The position numbers and the translations under genes were made by a program. From positions 1,906,382-1,970,381 of the forward strand of contig NW_004454195.1 in the NCBI RefSeq assembly GCF_000283155.1: 64,000 nucleotides of DNA. Reading direction: 5' to 3'. This document shows positions 22,274 through 62,700 of this stretch, one piece after another; within the stretch, counting starts at the first letter, position 1; each line of letters opens with the position of its first letter. Source of the stretch: Ceratotherium simum simum. Its lineage: Eukaryota > Chordata > Mammalia > Perissodactyla > Rhinocerotidae. Below the pieces are notes generated by a model. The model was not told where the DNA came from. It saw only the letters and a program-made list of their open reading frames with translations, and did not search any database.

Positions 22274-22334
22274 GGTGTCTGTATTTTCTGTAACTCCTAG
22301 TTGTTAGAGGGGAAATACTTTTTCTTTATGCTTC

Positions 22335-22984
22335 TGTTGGGGAAGAGGGAGAATCCTCTTCCGCCTTTTCCCTTAAGGTTCTTCTGGCTGGCCAATAATT
22401 AAAAGATAGGTTAGCAGGAGAAAATAGTACCAAGTTTAATAACATCTATACATGGGACAAACCAGGGAAACTGAGTTTCTCAACACAATAGCAGCAATTT
22501 TCATCTTAAATACCATCTTCGGCTAAAGAGAAAGGAGGATGTTGGGGGTGGGGAGGGAGACAGAAGGGAGACAGAAATCACAGTAATCAATGGTATGCAA
22601 ATTTAAGTCCTCTCCTTCCGTACTGATAAGTTTCTAGAGATGAAGTCATCCCTCCTCTTCCTAGTACAGAGACGGAAATACCTTTACAAATAGAGATTTC
22701 CCTTATAAATGTAAATGTTTGTCTGGCAACTCTTTGCAGGGCCACCTAGAGAGTGTGGCCAGAGACAGACAGAATGTTTGATAAGGGGGTTTGTGGTGCC
22801 TTTACTATTGTAACATCTATTTTACATTATATTACAGCCATCATATGATAGTAACTCCTTCCTGGAACAGGTCTTCTATGTTAAATTCTTTAGGCAGTTT
22901 GGGGGAGGCCAAATGTCCGTCAGAGAAAATAATCAAGGTAAAGAGATAGATATATTTCAGGGTGGTCAATTTTGATCTCCCACA
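22335..22984 (-). mobile_element. Solo LTR, class-I-like ERV, copy 2
   Basis: TGTTGGGG..CTCCCACA with an exact 4-bp duplication CTTC (22331-22334 and 22985-22988). It shares TTCTTCTGGCTGGCCAATAA, AGATAGGTTAGCAGGAGAAA and AAACTGAGTTTCTCAACAC style DNA with the other two copies. No coding sequence. Confidence 0.75.
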
Positions 22985-23005
22985 CTTCCGTGTAGTGGGA
23001 TTTCC

Positions 23006-23245
23006 CTTGAGTAGGAGTCAGCAAACTGGCCCATGACCTGTTTTTGGGTGGCCCATGAGCTAAAAATAATTTTCACATTTTCAAATGGTTGAAAAAAATC
23101 TTAAGACTATTTTGTGACACGTGGAACTTACAGGAAAGTAAGTGCGTGTTGTCTATGGTTGCTTTGTGCTACAATCAACAGAGACTGTGTCCTAAGCCCA
23201 AAATGTCTACAATCTGGCCCTTTATAGAAAAAATTTGCTGAAGCC
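23006..23245 (-). repeat. hAT-type DNA transposon fossil
   Basis: GGAGTCAGCAAACTGGCCCA, then TTGTCTATGGTTGCTTTGTG and AATCTGGCCCTTTATAGAAA resemble the inverted form of the family also seen at 26944 and 51797. Confidence 0.65.
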
Positions 23246-23702
23246 TTGAGTAACACCCCTGGCTCCCTTCTTCCCGTGGGATGCCAGGGGTTTGGGAGGA
23301 ACTGAGTATGCTCAGCTCTGCCTGCCTTCTCTCTGCAGAGACAGTAGGTACATACTAGGGCGCTCTGATATTAATGGGCAGTCTGCCCCCTGCTGGAGAA
23401 GGCCCACAGTTGGGGGAAATGCAAATTAGACTGAAAGGCGTGCGTGCTTAAGTCACATCCCCTAATCTAATGCCTATCAATAATCAGGGTGACATTTTGT
23501 ATTCCATCTGTGTGACTCCTACATCACTTTCTCAGCTTTGAACTTGGGAAGAGTAAGGTGTTAGCTATTGAGTCCCTAAAACCTCACAGCCATGCCTGGC
23601 TGTTATAAGTGCTGCCACCCTGTTATGCAGCTAGTAGGGGTTGATTGGAGAGAAAGAGCTACCGGATTGGGTTAAAAGTCTTGGAATTGAAGCTTTGTTG
23701 AC

Positions 23703-23960
23703 TTAAAAAAAAAATAGTGTATTGAGGTATAACTGACTTATAATGAACTGCATACTTAGAGTACAATTTGATTAAGTTTTGAAGTATGTACAACTGTGAA
23801 ACTATGACCACAATCAAGATAAAATTTCCTTGGGATCCTTTGTCATCTCTCCCTCCCCAGACAATCACTGATCTGCTGTCACTATAGGTTAGCTTGAATT
23901 TTCTAGAGTTTCATATAAATGGAATCATACAATATATCCATTTTTGGAGACTTTTTTCTC
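23703..23960 (-). repeat. L1 3' end fragment
   Basis: AGTGTATTGAGGTATAACTG, then GTACAATTTGATTAAGTTTT and TTTCATATAAATGGAATCAT are inverted L1 3' DNA. Confidence 0.7.
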
Positions 23961-24161
23961 CCTTGAACAAGTTCCCTCCTTCCCAAGTCATTTAACCTAA
24001 TCCGTTAGCAACTTTGATGAGGTAAATACTTGTTGAGGTAAAGATGCTGGTAATGGGAGTAGGACTATTGTAGTTAGCAAAACTAATTAAATGGCTCCTA
24101 GATCATTCTCAGTCCTGTAAGAGCTCTGTATTCATTTAGTGAGAGACCAAAACTGTGTTTT

Positions 24162-24403
24162 TTTTTTTTTTTGAGGAAGATTGGCCCAGAGCTAACATCT
24201 GCCAGTCCTCCTCTTTTTTTTTGCTGAGGAAGACTGGCCCTGGGCTAACATCCATGCCCATCTTCCTCCACTTTATATGGGAGGCTGGCACAGCATGGCT
24301 TGCCAAGTGGTGCGTCAGTGCGCGCCCGGGATCTGAACCAGCGAACCCCGGGCCGCTGCAGCGGAGCGCGCGCACTTAACCGCTTGTGCCACCGGGCCGG
24401 CCC
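24162..24403 (-). mobile_element. ERE-type SINE
   Basis: Inverted, with the 15-mer CCAAAACTGTGTTTT duplicated exactly at 24147-24161 and 24404-24418. Well-preserved GGGCCGGCCCC head. Confidence 0.95.
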
Positions 24404-24839
24404 CCAAAACTGTGTTTTCTAAAGTAAATGAACCAAAGCTTTATAATCTCAACAGTGATGGCTTTCCATTACTTTTAAAAAAAGTTTTGATGTCTGAGTT
24501 AGCCTAAGACTTAGCATAAAACTTATTTGGAAGTTTCCCCAAAGCTGAAGTATTATCCTGTTGATCTTGGGGGAAAAGTGAGATGTTTCCCAGCACTTAC
24601 CCTCAAGAGAGACCTGCAGTCCAAAAACTTCACTGAAAAGCAAACTAGCCATTCCAGAACGGGCATAACACATTCCAGAAGTGTTCTGCTTCTTGCTCTG
24701 GGTGCTGATTCTGGGGTATGTTCAGTTTGTGGAAATTCAGTGAGCTGTTCACTTATGCACTCACGTACCCTTTTTTGCATGTATGTTACACTTAAATGAA
24801 AAGTTAAAAAAAACCTTGCCAAGTGACTTTACTTTCAAA

Positions 24840-25165
24840 GCCAACTAACTATAATGGGATTTCCTTGGTGGTGATAAAACAGCTCTGTATCTTGATTGTG
24901 CTGGTGACTACACAAATCTACCTACTGATGTAATAAAACTGGGTACAACCACACACACACACACACACACAAATGAGTGCACGTAAAAACGGCTGAAATC
25001 GGCATAAAGTCTGTATTAACAGTATGTATTTCCTGGTTTTGATGTTTTGTTAGATATGTAAGATGTTAACCACTGGGGGAAGCTAGGTGAAGGGTACACA
25101 AGAATCTACTACTTTTGCAACTTCCTGTGAGTTTATGATTATTTCAAAATAAAAAGTTAAAAGAT
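24840..25165 (+). repeat. L1 3' end with (CA)n microsatellite
   Basis: TCTTGATTGTGCTGGTGACT, then a (CA) run at about 24950-24971 and TTATTTCAAAATAAAAAGTT, the common L1 3' UTR order. Confidence 0.7.
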
Positions 25166-25361
25166 TTGTGGTATACTCCTTTCTTAGGCAGCCACATCTG
25201 CAAACCAGGTAAATTCTCAGTTTAGTTCAGCAAACGTTTAATGAGCATGACCATGGGAGAGGCTCTCCTGTAGATGCGAGGTACAAAATTTCACATGCAG
25301 GCTCCTGGCCCAAGGCACCCACTGCCCAGCAGCTCTCAGGGGAGGGAGCACCATTTACACA

Positions 25362-25893
25362 TGTAGGAGAGGAAAAGTAATTTTCCCTCTGCCCGCCTGC
25401 GTTCTTGGCTGAGACCCCTGTAATAAAAGACAGATTAATAAGAGAAAAACAAATAGAAGTTTATGAACATGTATACCTCATGTATACATGGAAGATATGC
25501 AGGGAAAAATGAGTAACTCAAAGAGGTGGTTTAAAACTCCAGCTTATATAGCATCTTCAACAAAGAACAATAAATTTGTGGAGAAATGACAGGACAAAGG
25601 AAAGCAGTTGTAGGCTTCCAGGGGTGGAGATAAAGCCTAGTTAGTAAAATGTGTTATATAGATTCTTCTGGTGCCCTTTCCAGCCTGACACGGTCTAGAG
25701 TTGTCTCTGTGATTAAACTTTGTCCCTCCTGGGGAGTGGGGGGACACTTTTGTAAATTTATGTCCTGCTTTTAGGCAAATAGGGGGAGGGCAGAGAGCTT
25801 TTCTTGTCTCTGCCTCTTCTCGATTGCCTTCGGCTCACAATAATCCTTATGCCAAAGAGGCGTATTGGGGGTGGCATATTCTGCTACCCTTCA
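25362..25893 (-). mobile_element. Solo LTR, class-I-like ERV, copy 3
   Basis: TGTAGGAG..CCCTTCA flanked by CACA (25358-25361 and 25894-25897). On the minus strand it has a TATATAAG box and a downstream TTCATAAACTTCTATTTG region, the usual U3-R order, which sets the strand. Related to copies 1 and 2. No coding sequence. Confidence 0.75.
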
Positions 25894-26008
25894 CACATAC
25901 CTGAATAGGTCTAATAATATCCAATACAAACTCAAATGATGAACTGGCAAGAAAAAAGCCACAATCAGAAACCTTAACACAGAAACAAGAAATTCTGTTA
26001 ATTCAACA

Positions 26009-26014
26009 TTTATT
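26009..26014 (-). terminator. Candidate distal ALDH5A1 poly(A) signal
   Basis: TTTATT on plus, so AATAAA on minus. It is the lowest-coordinate candidate before the LTR at 25893. Proximal candidates are at 27655-27660 and 28108-28113. Confidence 0.4.
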
Positions 26015-26454
26015 AATCACACACACACAACTCTGTTGACAAGACACCAATACACGTACACAATGATTAAAAACTGTTAAATGAGTAATGGGCACATGTT
26101 TGAAAAGCAAAAATGTTTACACGCTTCCCACTACAATTATTTTCAAGTTTTATCTCACAAAATATAGCACAAAAAAAATCACAGCATAAATATTATTCAA
26201 GTAAGATGCCATCTAAAATAGCTGTACCTGACTAATTAAAACCCTGGTCTCCAGCCTTCAGAGAAGGCAGTCACGTGGCACAATTTAAAGTTACTAACGT
26301 AAGTTAAGAATAAAATAGATTTATTTGCATTGTGCTTCTGATCATCATTTTCATTGAGTCTTTCCATAAGAATAAAGGTAGAAGAAACAGCAGTTGACTT
26401 AAAACCATATTTAAAAGCCACTCAAAGGGATAAAGATAACAGACGAGCTCTTTA

Positions 26455-26697
26455 TTTATTTTTTTTGTGAGGAGATCAGCCCTGTGCTAACATCTGCCAA
26501 CCCTCCTCTTTTTTTGCTGAGGAAGACTGGTCCTGGGCTAACATCCGTGCCCATCTTCCTCCACTTTATATGGGACACCACCACAGCATGGCTTGCCAAG
26601 CAGTGTGTGGGTGCACGCCCGGGATCCGAACCGGCGAACCCCAGGCCGCCACAGCAGAGTGCGTGCACTTAACCGCTTGTGCCACCGGGCCGGCCCC
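26455..26697 (-). mobile_element. ERE-type SINE in the ALDH5A1 3' end
   Basis: Inverted relative to the window, so sense to ALDH5A1. Target duplication AGACGAGCTCTTTA / AGATGAGCTCTTTA at 26441-26454 and 26698-26711. Confidence 0.95.
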
Positions 26698-26943
26698 AGA
26701 TGAGCTCTTTAAATAAGAATCACTGCCTAGCTGGGGAAGTAAATTGAGAAAGTGCTTTTTCAAGGCCAATAGATACATTATCTGGGTAATTTCACTTGAG
26801 TTATGTGATAATTGCTAGGAAATTCTCGGTGAGAACTCATTGGAACAATGCCCAGAAAAGTACTTTTTACACAGCAGGTGTTCAATAAAAAGAAATAATG
26901 CCTGACAAACTCAGAAAGGTCAGTCTCTTCCTGTTGGTGTAGA

Positions 26944-27280
26944 TCAGGGGTTGGCAAATGTTTTCTGTAAAGAGCCAAAGAGTAAATATTTTAGGCTTCG
27001 TGGGCCATCCTGTCTCTATAGCAAATACTCAACTCTGCCAAGAAAGTAGCCACAGATCATACAGTAAACGAATGGGTGTGGCTGTGTTCTGATAAAATTT
27101 TATTTATGGACACTGAAATCTGAATTTCATATAATTTTCACGTGTCATGAAATATTATTCTTTTGATTTTTTTCCAACCACTTGGACATATAAAAACCAT
27201 TCTTAGTTCCGGCTTGTACAAAGACAGGTGGCAGGCCAGATTTGGCCTGTAAGTCGTAGTTTGCCAGCTCCCAGTCTAAT
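26944..27280 (+). repeat. hAT-type DNA transposon fossil
   Basis: GGGGTTGGCAAATGTTTTCT, TTTTAGGCTTCGTGGGCCAT, CGAATGGGTGTGGCTGTGTT and TTTGGCCTGTAAGTCGTAGT form a typical non-autonomous Charlie-like element with inverted ends. Confidence 0.75.
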
Positions 27281-28880
27281 GGTCCTTTTCATGTTGTAAA
27301 ATATATTTAAAAAAAAAAAATCCCCTCCATCACATATGGTTACCTTATTCAAAAACAGCCAAAAAAATGCTCATTGAACAACACTTCTCTTTCTTCCCCC
27401 AACCCAGAACAATTTTACTAAACAGTAAGCTATTTCCTTTTCAAATTATTTTAATTACAAAATTAATCAAAGCTATTGCACAGTCTCTGGTCTTCAATTT
27501 ATCTACCCAGTGAGCCAAATATACAAGAAAACTGAAAATCTGCCACCCGACCAAGGAATCCACTGGCTTACAAAGTTACAAACTTATTTGAATGTATTCC
27601 TCCAAATACCTCCAAACATCAGTACTCCAGACTTCTAAAATATGTTAGAGCATTTTTATTGTTAATAGAAAACAGATGGACACACTGAAATTTTAAGTAA
27701 TTAGAATGTTATAAAACAACCTAAAAACTAAAACAAAAAGTAGAAATTAACTGTCAACATGCTATGTATGTGATTCTTGGCAGGGCCTGGGCAATGTATG
27801 TCACTCGGAGGTGGATTTGGGCCTCGGAGATCCGGCTGGTATAATCCAGGTCAGGCAGCTCCAGGACTGGCTGTTGTTCCTGTGCACAGCGATATTCCAG
27901 AGCTTGAGTTCCTCATCCACAGCTGCCCCACGGCTCAGGGAGGAGTGCTAAGTACTGCGTGGGGTTCAGGAGCAATTGCCTCTAGCACTACTTTCTCTCA
28001 CGTTTTCCTTCCACTACCCAGAATAATCACAGAATGTCACAGATTCCGCACATGAGAAAGTAGGAAAGGAAGGAGCTTCGTCTCTGCCTATTCAGCCTGG
28101 AACAGCCTTTATTCCTCTTCCTCAGTATATCAGGACAGATGGGCGACATATGAGAAAAGCCCAGAATTGTCTTAATCAGAGTTTTTCTTTGGAGTGACAG
28201 GAAACACCGGTCATAGGGTTTTTCTTTTTGTTTTTTAAAACGATGAACTGTAAAAACTCGTACTGGATAAGAGATGCCTGAAATTCAAGGCTTCATGCCT
28301 CTCCCACAAGGTGAATTGGCCACGATGGAAATCCTTTTTCCTTTTGAGATTACGGTGGGGAAAGCGCTTTTGCTCTTTTGGGGGTGAAGCAGCAGCCCCT
28401 CATGAGGACAGAAAGAGTAGGCCGCAGGGGACAACCACTTACTCAGGCTCAGGTGGGTGGGCGGGTGGGCTTTCTTTTGGCAAAGCCACTGCTGGATGCC
28501 CAAGCAGGGCTGGGTGGTGCTGCTCATAACAATAATGGCTCCTGTACTTACACTGAATTTTCATTTTTTTGCAAATACTGGTACTTTTTCTTAGGCTCAC
28601 AGTATCCCATCGAGCTATATAAGGTATCCAGACTCTCCACTCGACATGAGGGAGGGCAGCTGCTGAACGGCATGTCCACAGAACAAAGCTACCACTCAGT
28701 GAAGGAGCCATCCTGTGTGGGCTGCCATTCTACCAGGCTGCCTCTGCTGCTCTTTGCTTTACACTTGGGCTTGTTTCCTAAAGGAAACAAGATGAAATGG
28801 AAAACAGGACAGAAATGAAAATATAATCTTTAAGCAGTAAATTTAGGACAATGAAGACTTCAGGTTAAAAAATCGTCCAG

Positions 28881-29164
28881 AGCCAGTCCTGATGGCGTAG
28901 TGGTTCAAGTTCAGCGCTCTCACCACTTCAGTGGCCTGGGTTCATTTCCCCATCATGGAACCACACCACTCATCTGTCAGTAGCCATGCTGTGGCAGTGG
29001 CTCACATAGAAGAACTAGAAGGACTTACAACTAGAATATACAACTATGCACTGGGGCTTTGGGGAGGGGAAAAAAAAAAAACGAACACAGGAAGATAGAT
29101 TGGTAATAGATGTTAGCTCTGGGTGAATCTTTCCCAGCAAAAAAAATAAATTAATTAAAAATAA
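28881..29164 (+). mobile_element. ERE-type SINE, diverged
   Basis: AGCCAGTCCTGATGGCGTAG head, CACTGGGGCTTTGGGGAGGG tail region and an A-rich end. Target duplication TTAAAAAATCGTCCAG / ATTAAAAATCATCCAG. It lies in the ALDH5A1 3' UTR, antisense. Confidence 0.9.
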
Positions 29165-29767
29165 ATTAAAAATCATCCAGAAAAAGGGAGAAGTGCCCCT
29201 TCACTCCTCACAGAAGCACAGACAATTCTGTGCTATTTCAGAAGTCTTAAAAATGATTAATTCAACCTCTGCAGCAACACCTCTGAATACACAGCATCTT
29301 TAGTGCTGAGCTGGCAGATTGCCAGGGATCCTGTGCCCCTCACCAGCCCGTCAGTCATACTCAGGGGTCTCCCCTGCAGCCCTCTGGGTCTAAGCTCCAG
29401 AGCCACGTGGGAGATGGTCGTGTCAGTGCCCATGGGCACTGATCAAGCCCTTGTGATGAGGCTGCAGGGGCCAGCCTGCCTCACGCTGCATCTTGCTCTG
29501 AGGCAGATGGGGTTATGGTGGTGTCCCAGGGCTTCATTCTATAAATCTAATGCTGGTTTTCAGGAATTCTGCAGCCACAGGCACGTGGCATCTATTGGTC
29601 CCTAGTGAGGTAAGGGGAGGGGCATCTGCTTAAGATTACGAGGACCGGATGAGCTTTAAAAAATTCGTAATTCAGGTGACCTACAAGTTTACTTAAAATA
29701 ATGGATGGCATGTCCTCATATATGTAGATAAGCTTTCTTTTTTTATTTTTTAAAGAACCGAAGAATC

Positions 29768-58795
<29,028 letters not shown>

Positions 58796-59454
58796 GGCCC
58801 GGGAGGCAGCAGCGGAAGCAGGAAGCAGGCAAGCGAGCGCCCTCCCTCGAGTGCAGGGGTCGCGGGCAACGAGAGGAGCGAGGAGGCGGCGGACGCAGGC
58901 TGCAGGTTGGGGAGACGCGGAGCAGCGCCCTCTCCCGCGCCCTTCGCGCCGCACCGCCGCGCCACACTCGCGACCTTGCCCTGAGCGCCGGGCGGCTTCG
59001 CTCCCTGCGCGACCTGGGAAGGGTTGGAGCAGGGGAGGGGAAGGCTCGCGGGGAGATGCACCTGCAGGCTGCCGTCACCCTACCCCTTCTCGGGTGCTCA
59101 TTTGTCTGTAACTATTCCTTATCCTCCCAACCGCTGCAGGAGAACCGCTCCCTCCCCCACGTCATCCCTCCAAACCGGGCCCCCACCACTGGAATTTGCG
59201 CTTGGTCCGTGGATGCGCTGGTGTCTGCCCCAGATGCTAAGGACGTGATCACATTTCTTCATCGCCGCAGCTCGTGCGCGCTTACGATTTGGGACGAGGG
59301 TTCTCGAAGGGGGTGAAGTGTAGCTCAGCGTCTGCTTCGATGCTTTTCTGGGTGTGTGTCTAGGTATTCTCTCCGTTAATTGGGAGCAGGGGTGCCCCTG
59401 ATACATAACGGCGCCTTTGGAGACAAAAAGACTTGGATCCAAACTCAGAATCTG

Positions 59455-59600
59455 TTGTCAACAAGCTTTGTAACCTTCGACAAATTTTTACTTAACTTCA
59501 GTCCTCTCCTTCGTAAAATGGAGCATGCCTACCCCATGGGTTTGCAGTGAGAGAATAATGCTCAGTACAGTAGCTACCTTAAATTCAGTGCGACGTTCCA
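59455..59600 (+). repeat. MIR SINE fragment
   Basis: AGCTTTGTAACCTTCGACAA and CTTCGTAAAATGGAGCATGC followed by GGTTTGCAGTGAGAGAATAA. Confidence 0.7.
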
Positions 59601-59949
59601 AGTCATACTAGCTGCCCTAGGTCAAGCCACTAGTGAGGTTAAAGTTAGGCCGCCAACTAGTCAATGGGACCATTTGTCAAAATTAAATTAACCAAAGTAT
59701 AATCATAATGAGACTTGGGCCTAAAACTCTGGAAACAGCAAGGAAGCTTCGACTTGAATGAGGATAGAAATAAAAATAGCAGACCTATACTCCGAATTTT
59801 TGGGTTCAAATGAAGCTCAAGTCTAAGCATTGATTTAGGATCCCTAGTCTCGACACATCTCCTCTTCTCCATTCCTACTGAGTTGAGAGTCTCTTCCTGG
59901 CTTTTCCTGGAGACTGTGGGCTATTCACCTTTTTCTAGGGCATTGGATT

Positions 59950-60722
59950 TTTTTTTTTTATGGATGTTTTAATAGTTTACAACATTGTGAAATTTGGGGT
60001 TGTACATTTTTGTTTGTCCATCACCATATGTCTCCCTTCACCCCTTGTGCCCACCCCCCACCGCCATTGCCCCTGGTAACCACAATACAGTTTTCTCTGT
60101 CCATGTGTTGGTTTATATTCCACATATGAGTGAGATCATACAGTGTTTGTCTTTTTCTTTCTGGCTTATTTCACTTAACATAATACCTTCCAGGCCCATC
60201 CATGTTGTTGCAAATAGGATGGTTTTGTCTTTTTTTATGGCTGAGTAGTATTCCATTGTACATGTATACCACATCATCTTGATCCAATCATCAGTCGAGG
60301 GACACTTAGGTTGCTTCCACTTCTTGGCTATAGGGAATAATGCTGCAATGAACATAGGGGTGCATAAGCCTCTTTGGATTGTTGATTTCAGGTGCGTTGG
60401 ATAGATTCCCAGTAGTAGGATAGCTGGATCAGGGTATTTCTAGTTTTAATTTTTTGAGGAATCTCCATACCGTTTTCCATAAAGGCTGCACCAGTTGGCA
60501 TTCCCACCAGCTGTGTATGAGGGTTCCTGTTTCTCCATATCCTCTCCAACATTTGTTGTTGTTTGTCTTAGTGATTATAGCCATTCTAATGGGTGTGAGG
60601 TGATATCTTAGTGTTGTTTTGATTTGCATTTCCCTGATGATTAGTGATGTTGAACATCTTTTCATGTGCCTATTGTCCATCCTATATCTTCTTTGGAGAA
60701 GTGTCTGTTCATTTCCTCTGTA
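59950..60722 (-). mobile_element. 5'-truncated L1 3' end with target duplication
   Basis: On the minus strand it holds the ORF2 C-terminal part (YTCTMEYYSAIKKDK and [14 protein letters not shown]) and a short 3' UTR. Flanks AGGGCATTGGATTTTT (about 59937) and AGGGCACTGGATTTTT (about 60723) form the target duplication. The frame has breaks; not active. Confidence 0.85.
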
Positions 60723-60765
60723 GGGCACTGGATTTTTATTTGCAAAATGCTGAGGCAATACTTTA

Positions 60766-61004
60766 TTTTTTATTTTTATTTTTTTTGTGTGTAAGGAAGG
60801 TCAGCCCTGTGCTAACATCTGCCAATCCTCCTCTTTTTTTGCTGAGAAAGACTGGCCCTGGGCTAACATCCGTGCCCATCTTCCTCCACTTTGTATGGGA
60901 CGCCACCACAGCATGGCTTGCCAAGCGGTGTTCCCGTGGGCGCCCGGGATCTGAACCCGGCGAACTCCCACACTTAACCGCTTGTGCCACAGGGCTGGCC
61001 CACC
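60766..61004 (-). mobile_element. ERE-type SINE
   Basis: Inverted. The 14-mer GAGGCAATACTTTA is exact at 60752-60765 and 61005-61018. It is missing part of the usual middle (GTTCCCGTGGGCGCC). Confidence 0.95.
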
Positions 61005-62004
61005 GAGGCAATACTTTAAATTTTCACTTTGCTTTTGGTTGAGTCAGCATCACTCAGTCTTGAGTCAGTCACTTCTGGCAGAAGTGGGAACAGTGGAGTT
61101 TAATCTTTTGTGTGGATTCACTCTTTCGTTCTGTATTCTATTGGAGGAACTGGGGAAAGAGGAGAAGTCCTGATAGGGAGACCGCTGCCAGTGGGTATCA
61201 CACTCGGGACTAGGGAGCTGGCGTATTTCCACCTACTGCCTGCAGAAGGAGCTCTATTGAGAGCTGATTTCTACAGGCTCGGGGGAAATAGTTCTTTAGA
61301 GGAAACCGAGTCCCAGAAAAGTGAAGTCGACTATGGGTGCCCCTCTTGATACTAAATTAGTCTGCTTATCGTTTTAAGGTTCTGTTTCAAACGGTGCCCA
61401 CTCCCTTTCCCAGCTGACTTCACTACACACAGTAGATACAATGGGCCCACAGTATTTTTAGGGGCACACAAAAATGTTTTACTTCTTCTAAGATCAGAAG
61501 AAAAAAATGAACTTTTAGGTTGAATATAAGTATATTAATATTTATACCAATGCGGATGTAAAGTGTGATTTTTATTTATTTATTTTAATGAAGGAAGGGA
61601 CCCACAAAGGCAAACATGCCTAGAGCCAAGGAAATTCACGATGTCGCCCTCGCCATCTTTCCCACTGTTTGTGCCCTCTGCAAGCCCCCATTCAGAGTGG
61701 GAACAGTTCTCTCCTGGTTCCTGTCTTGCTTCTAGGCTGCCCTGATGCCCCCCAGAGCCTGGCTGGGTATGCTCACCGGGGCCTTCGAGGACAACACCAC
61801 TACGCGACAGGGACCTTTTCTTCCTATCTTCTTAGCCTGCCCTTGTCCTGGGCACCTCCCTCTCCTAATTCTTACCTTTCTCCGTTTTATCCTCCATTTG
61901 CTAAAAGGGCACTATGGTGACAGCAACATATTAGACTTGTATAGAAGTGAGCTGAAATTGTCTGTTTTATCTCAAAAGATTCTGGACATTAAAATTGTAT
62001 CTCA

Positions 62005-62259
62005 GGACTGGGCCAGTGGTGGAGTGGTTAAGTTTGCATGCTCTGCTTCGGCTGCCTAGGGTTTTCGGTTTGGATCCTGGGAGCAGACCTATACACCGCT
62101 CATCAAGACGTGCTGTGGCAGCCTCCCATATATACAAAAAATAGAGGAAGATTGGCACAGATGGTAGCTCAGAGGCAATCTTCCTCAAGCAAAAAGAGGA
62201 AGATAGGCAACAGATGTTAGCTCAGGGCCCGTCTTCCTCACCAAAAAAAATAAATAAAT
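62005..62259 (+). mobile_element. ERE-type SINE, diverged
   Basis: GGACTGGGCCAGTGGTGGAG head, GGTTTGGATCCTGG box, two GTTAGCTC-type segments and an A-rich tail. Target duplication AATTGTATCTCA / AATTGGTATCTCA. Confidence 0.9.
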
Positions 62260-62469
62260 AATTGGTATCTCATTTATGCACATAAGATCCACCTTCACTT
62301 CAAAAATCCCATCCACTTTTTCTTTATACACATCTAAATGGTTATAAAATGTATTACTGAATGCCTGAGTATAAAATTTTTTTAATCTTTTGAAATTCAA
62401 TAAGGAAAAGAGTTACTCAATAGAAATCTAAGGTGACTCTTTTGGAAAGCGAAAATTTCTTTTGAATGA

Positions 62470-62700
62470 TAATAATCAACATGCATTGAACACTTACTGT
62501 ATACCACTCTCTATTCTATGCATTTTACACGTGTTAATCCTCTGACTCAACAATGACCCTGTAAGGTGGTGACTATTATTGTCCCTATTTTTATGGATAA
62601 TTTTATAGGTAAAGAAACTGAAGCAAAGAAATTTTTAATAACTTGCCCAAGGTCATCCAGATAGAATGTAGCAGAACAGGGATCCAAATGGAGCCTGAGG
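62470..62700 (+). repeat. MIR SINE
   Basis: TGAACACTTACTGTATACCA, GTGTTAATCCTCTGACTCAA and TAACTTGCCCAAGGTCATCC. Confidence 0.8.

Larger units (their letters stand above)
19470..22292 (+). other. KIAA0319: KIAA0319 3' untranslated region (distal end estimated)
   Basis: Non-coding sequence follows the stop codon. AATAAA signals stand at 19695, 20267, 21763 and 22268. The last is followed by a GT-rich stretch (ggtgtctgtattttctgt) typical of a cleavage site, so I place the end near 22.29 kb. A MIR fragment (about 21235-21450) lies inside. A solo LTR starts about 45 bp past the last signal. Which polyadenylation signal is used cannot be told from sequence. Confidence 0.6.
22293..25989. other. 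Tail-to-tail intergenic gap between KIAA0319 and ALDH5A1
   Basis: About 3.7 kb, mostly repeats: two solo LTRs, a hAT-type fossil, an L1 end on each strand and one ERE. 23246-23700 is the main stretch without a named element. No exon or RNA gene is seen. Confidence 0.65.
25990..29767 (-). other. ALDH5A1: ALDH5A1 3' untranslated region (distal limit uncertain)
   Basis: Minus-strand sequence after the stop codon. AATAAA on the minus strand (TTTATT on plus) occurs at 28108-28113, 27655-27660 and 26009-26014, among others, so long and short forms are possible. I recall a human 3' UTR of a few kb, hence the distal choice. The stretch holds two EREs (26455-26697 sense, 28881-29164 antisense to the gene) and a hAT-type fossil (26944-27280). 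Without transcript data the true end is open. Confidence 0.45.

Noticed and set aside
28378..28818. 146-codon plus-strand open frame in the ALDH5A1 3' UTR
   Set aside because: Antisense to the UTR, no protein family seen, no poly-A tail or duplication to suggest a processed pseudogene.
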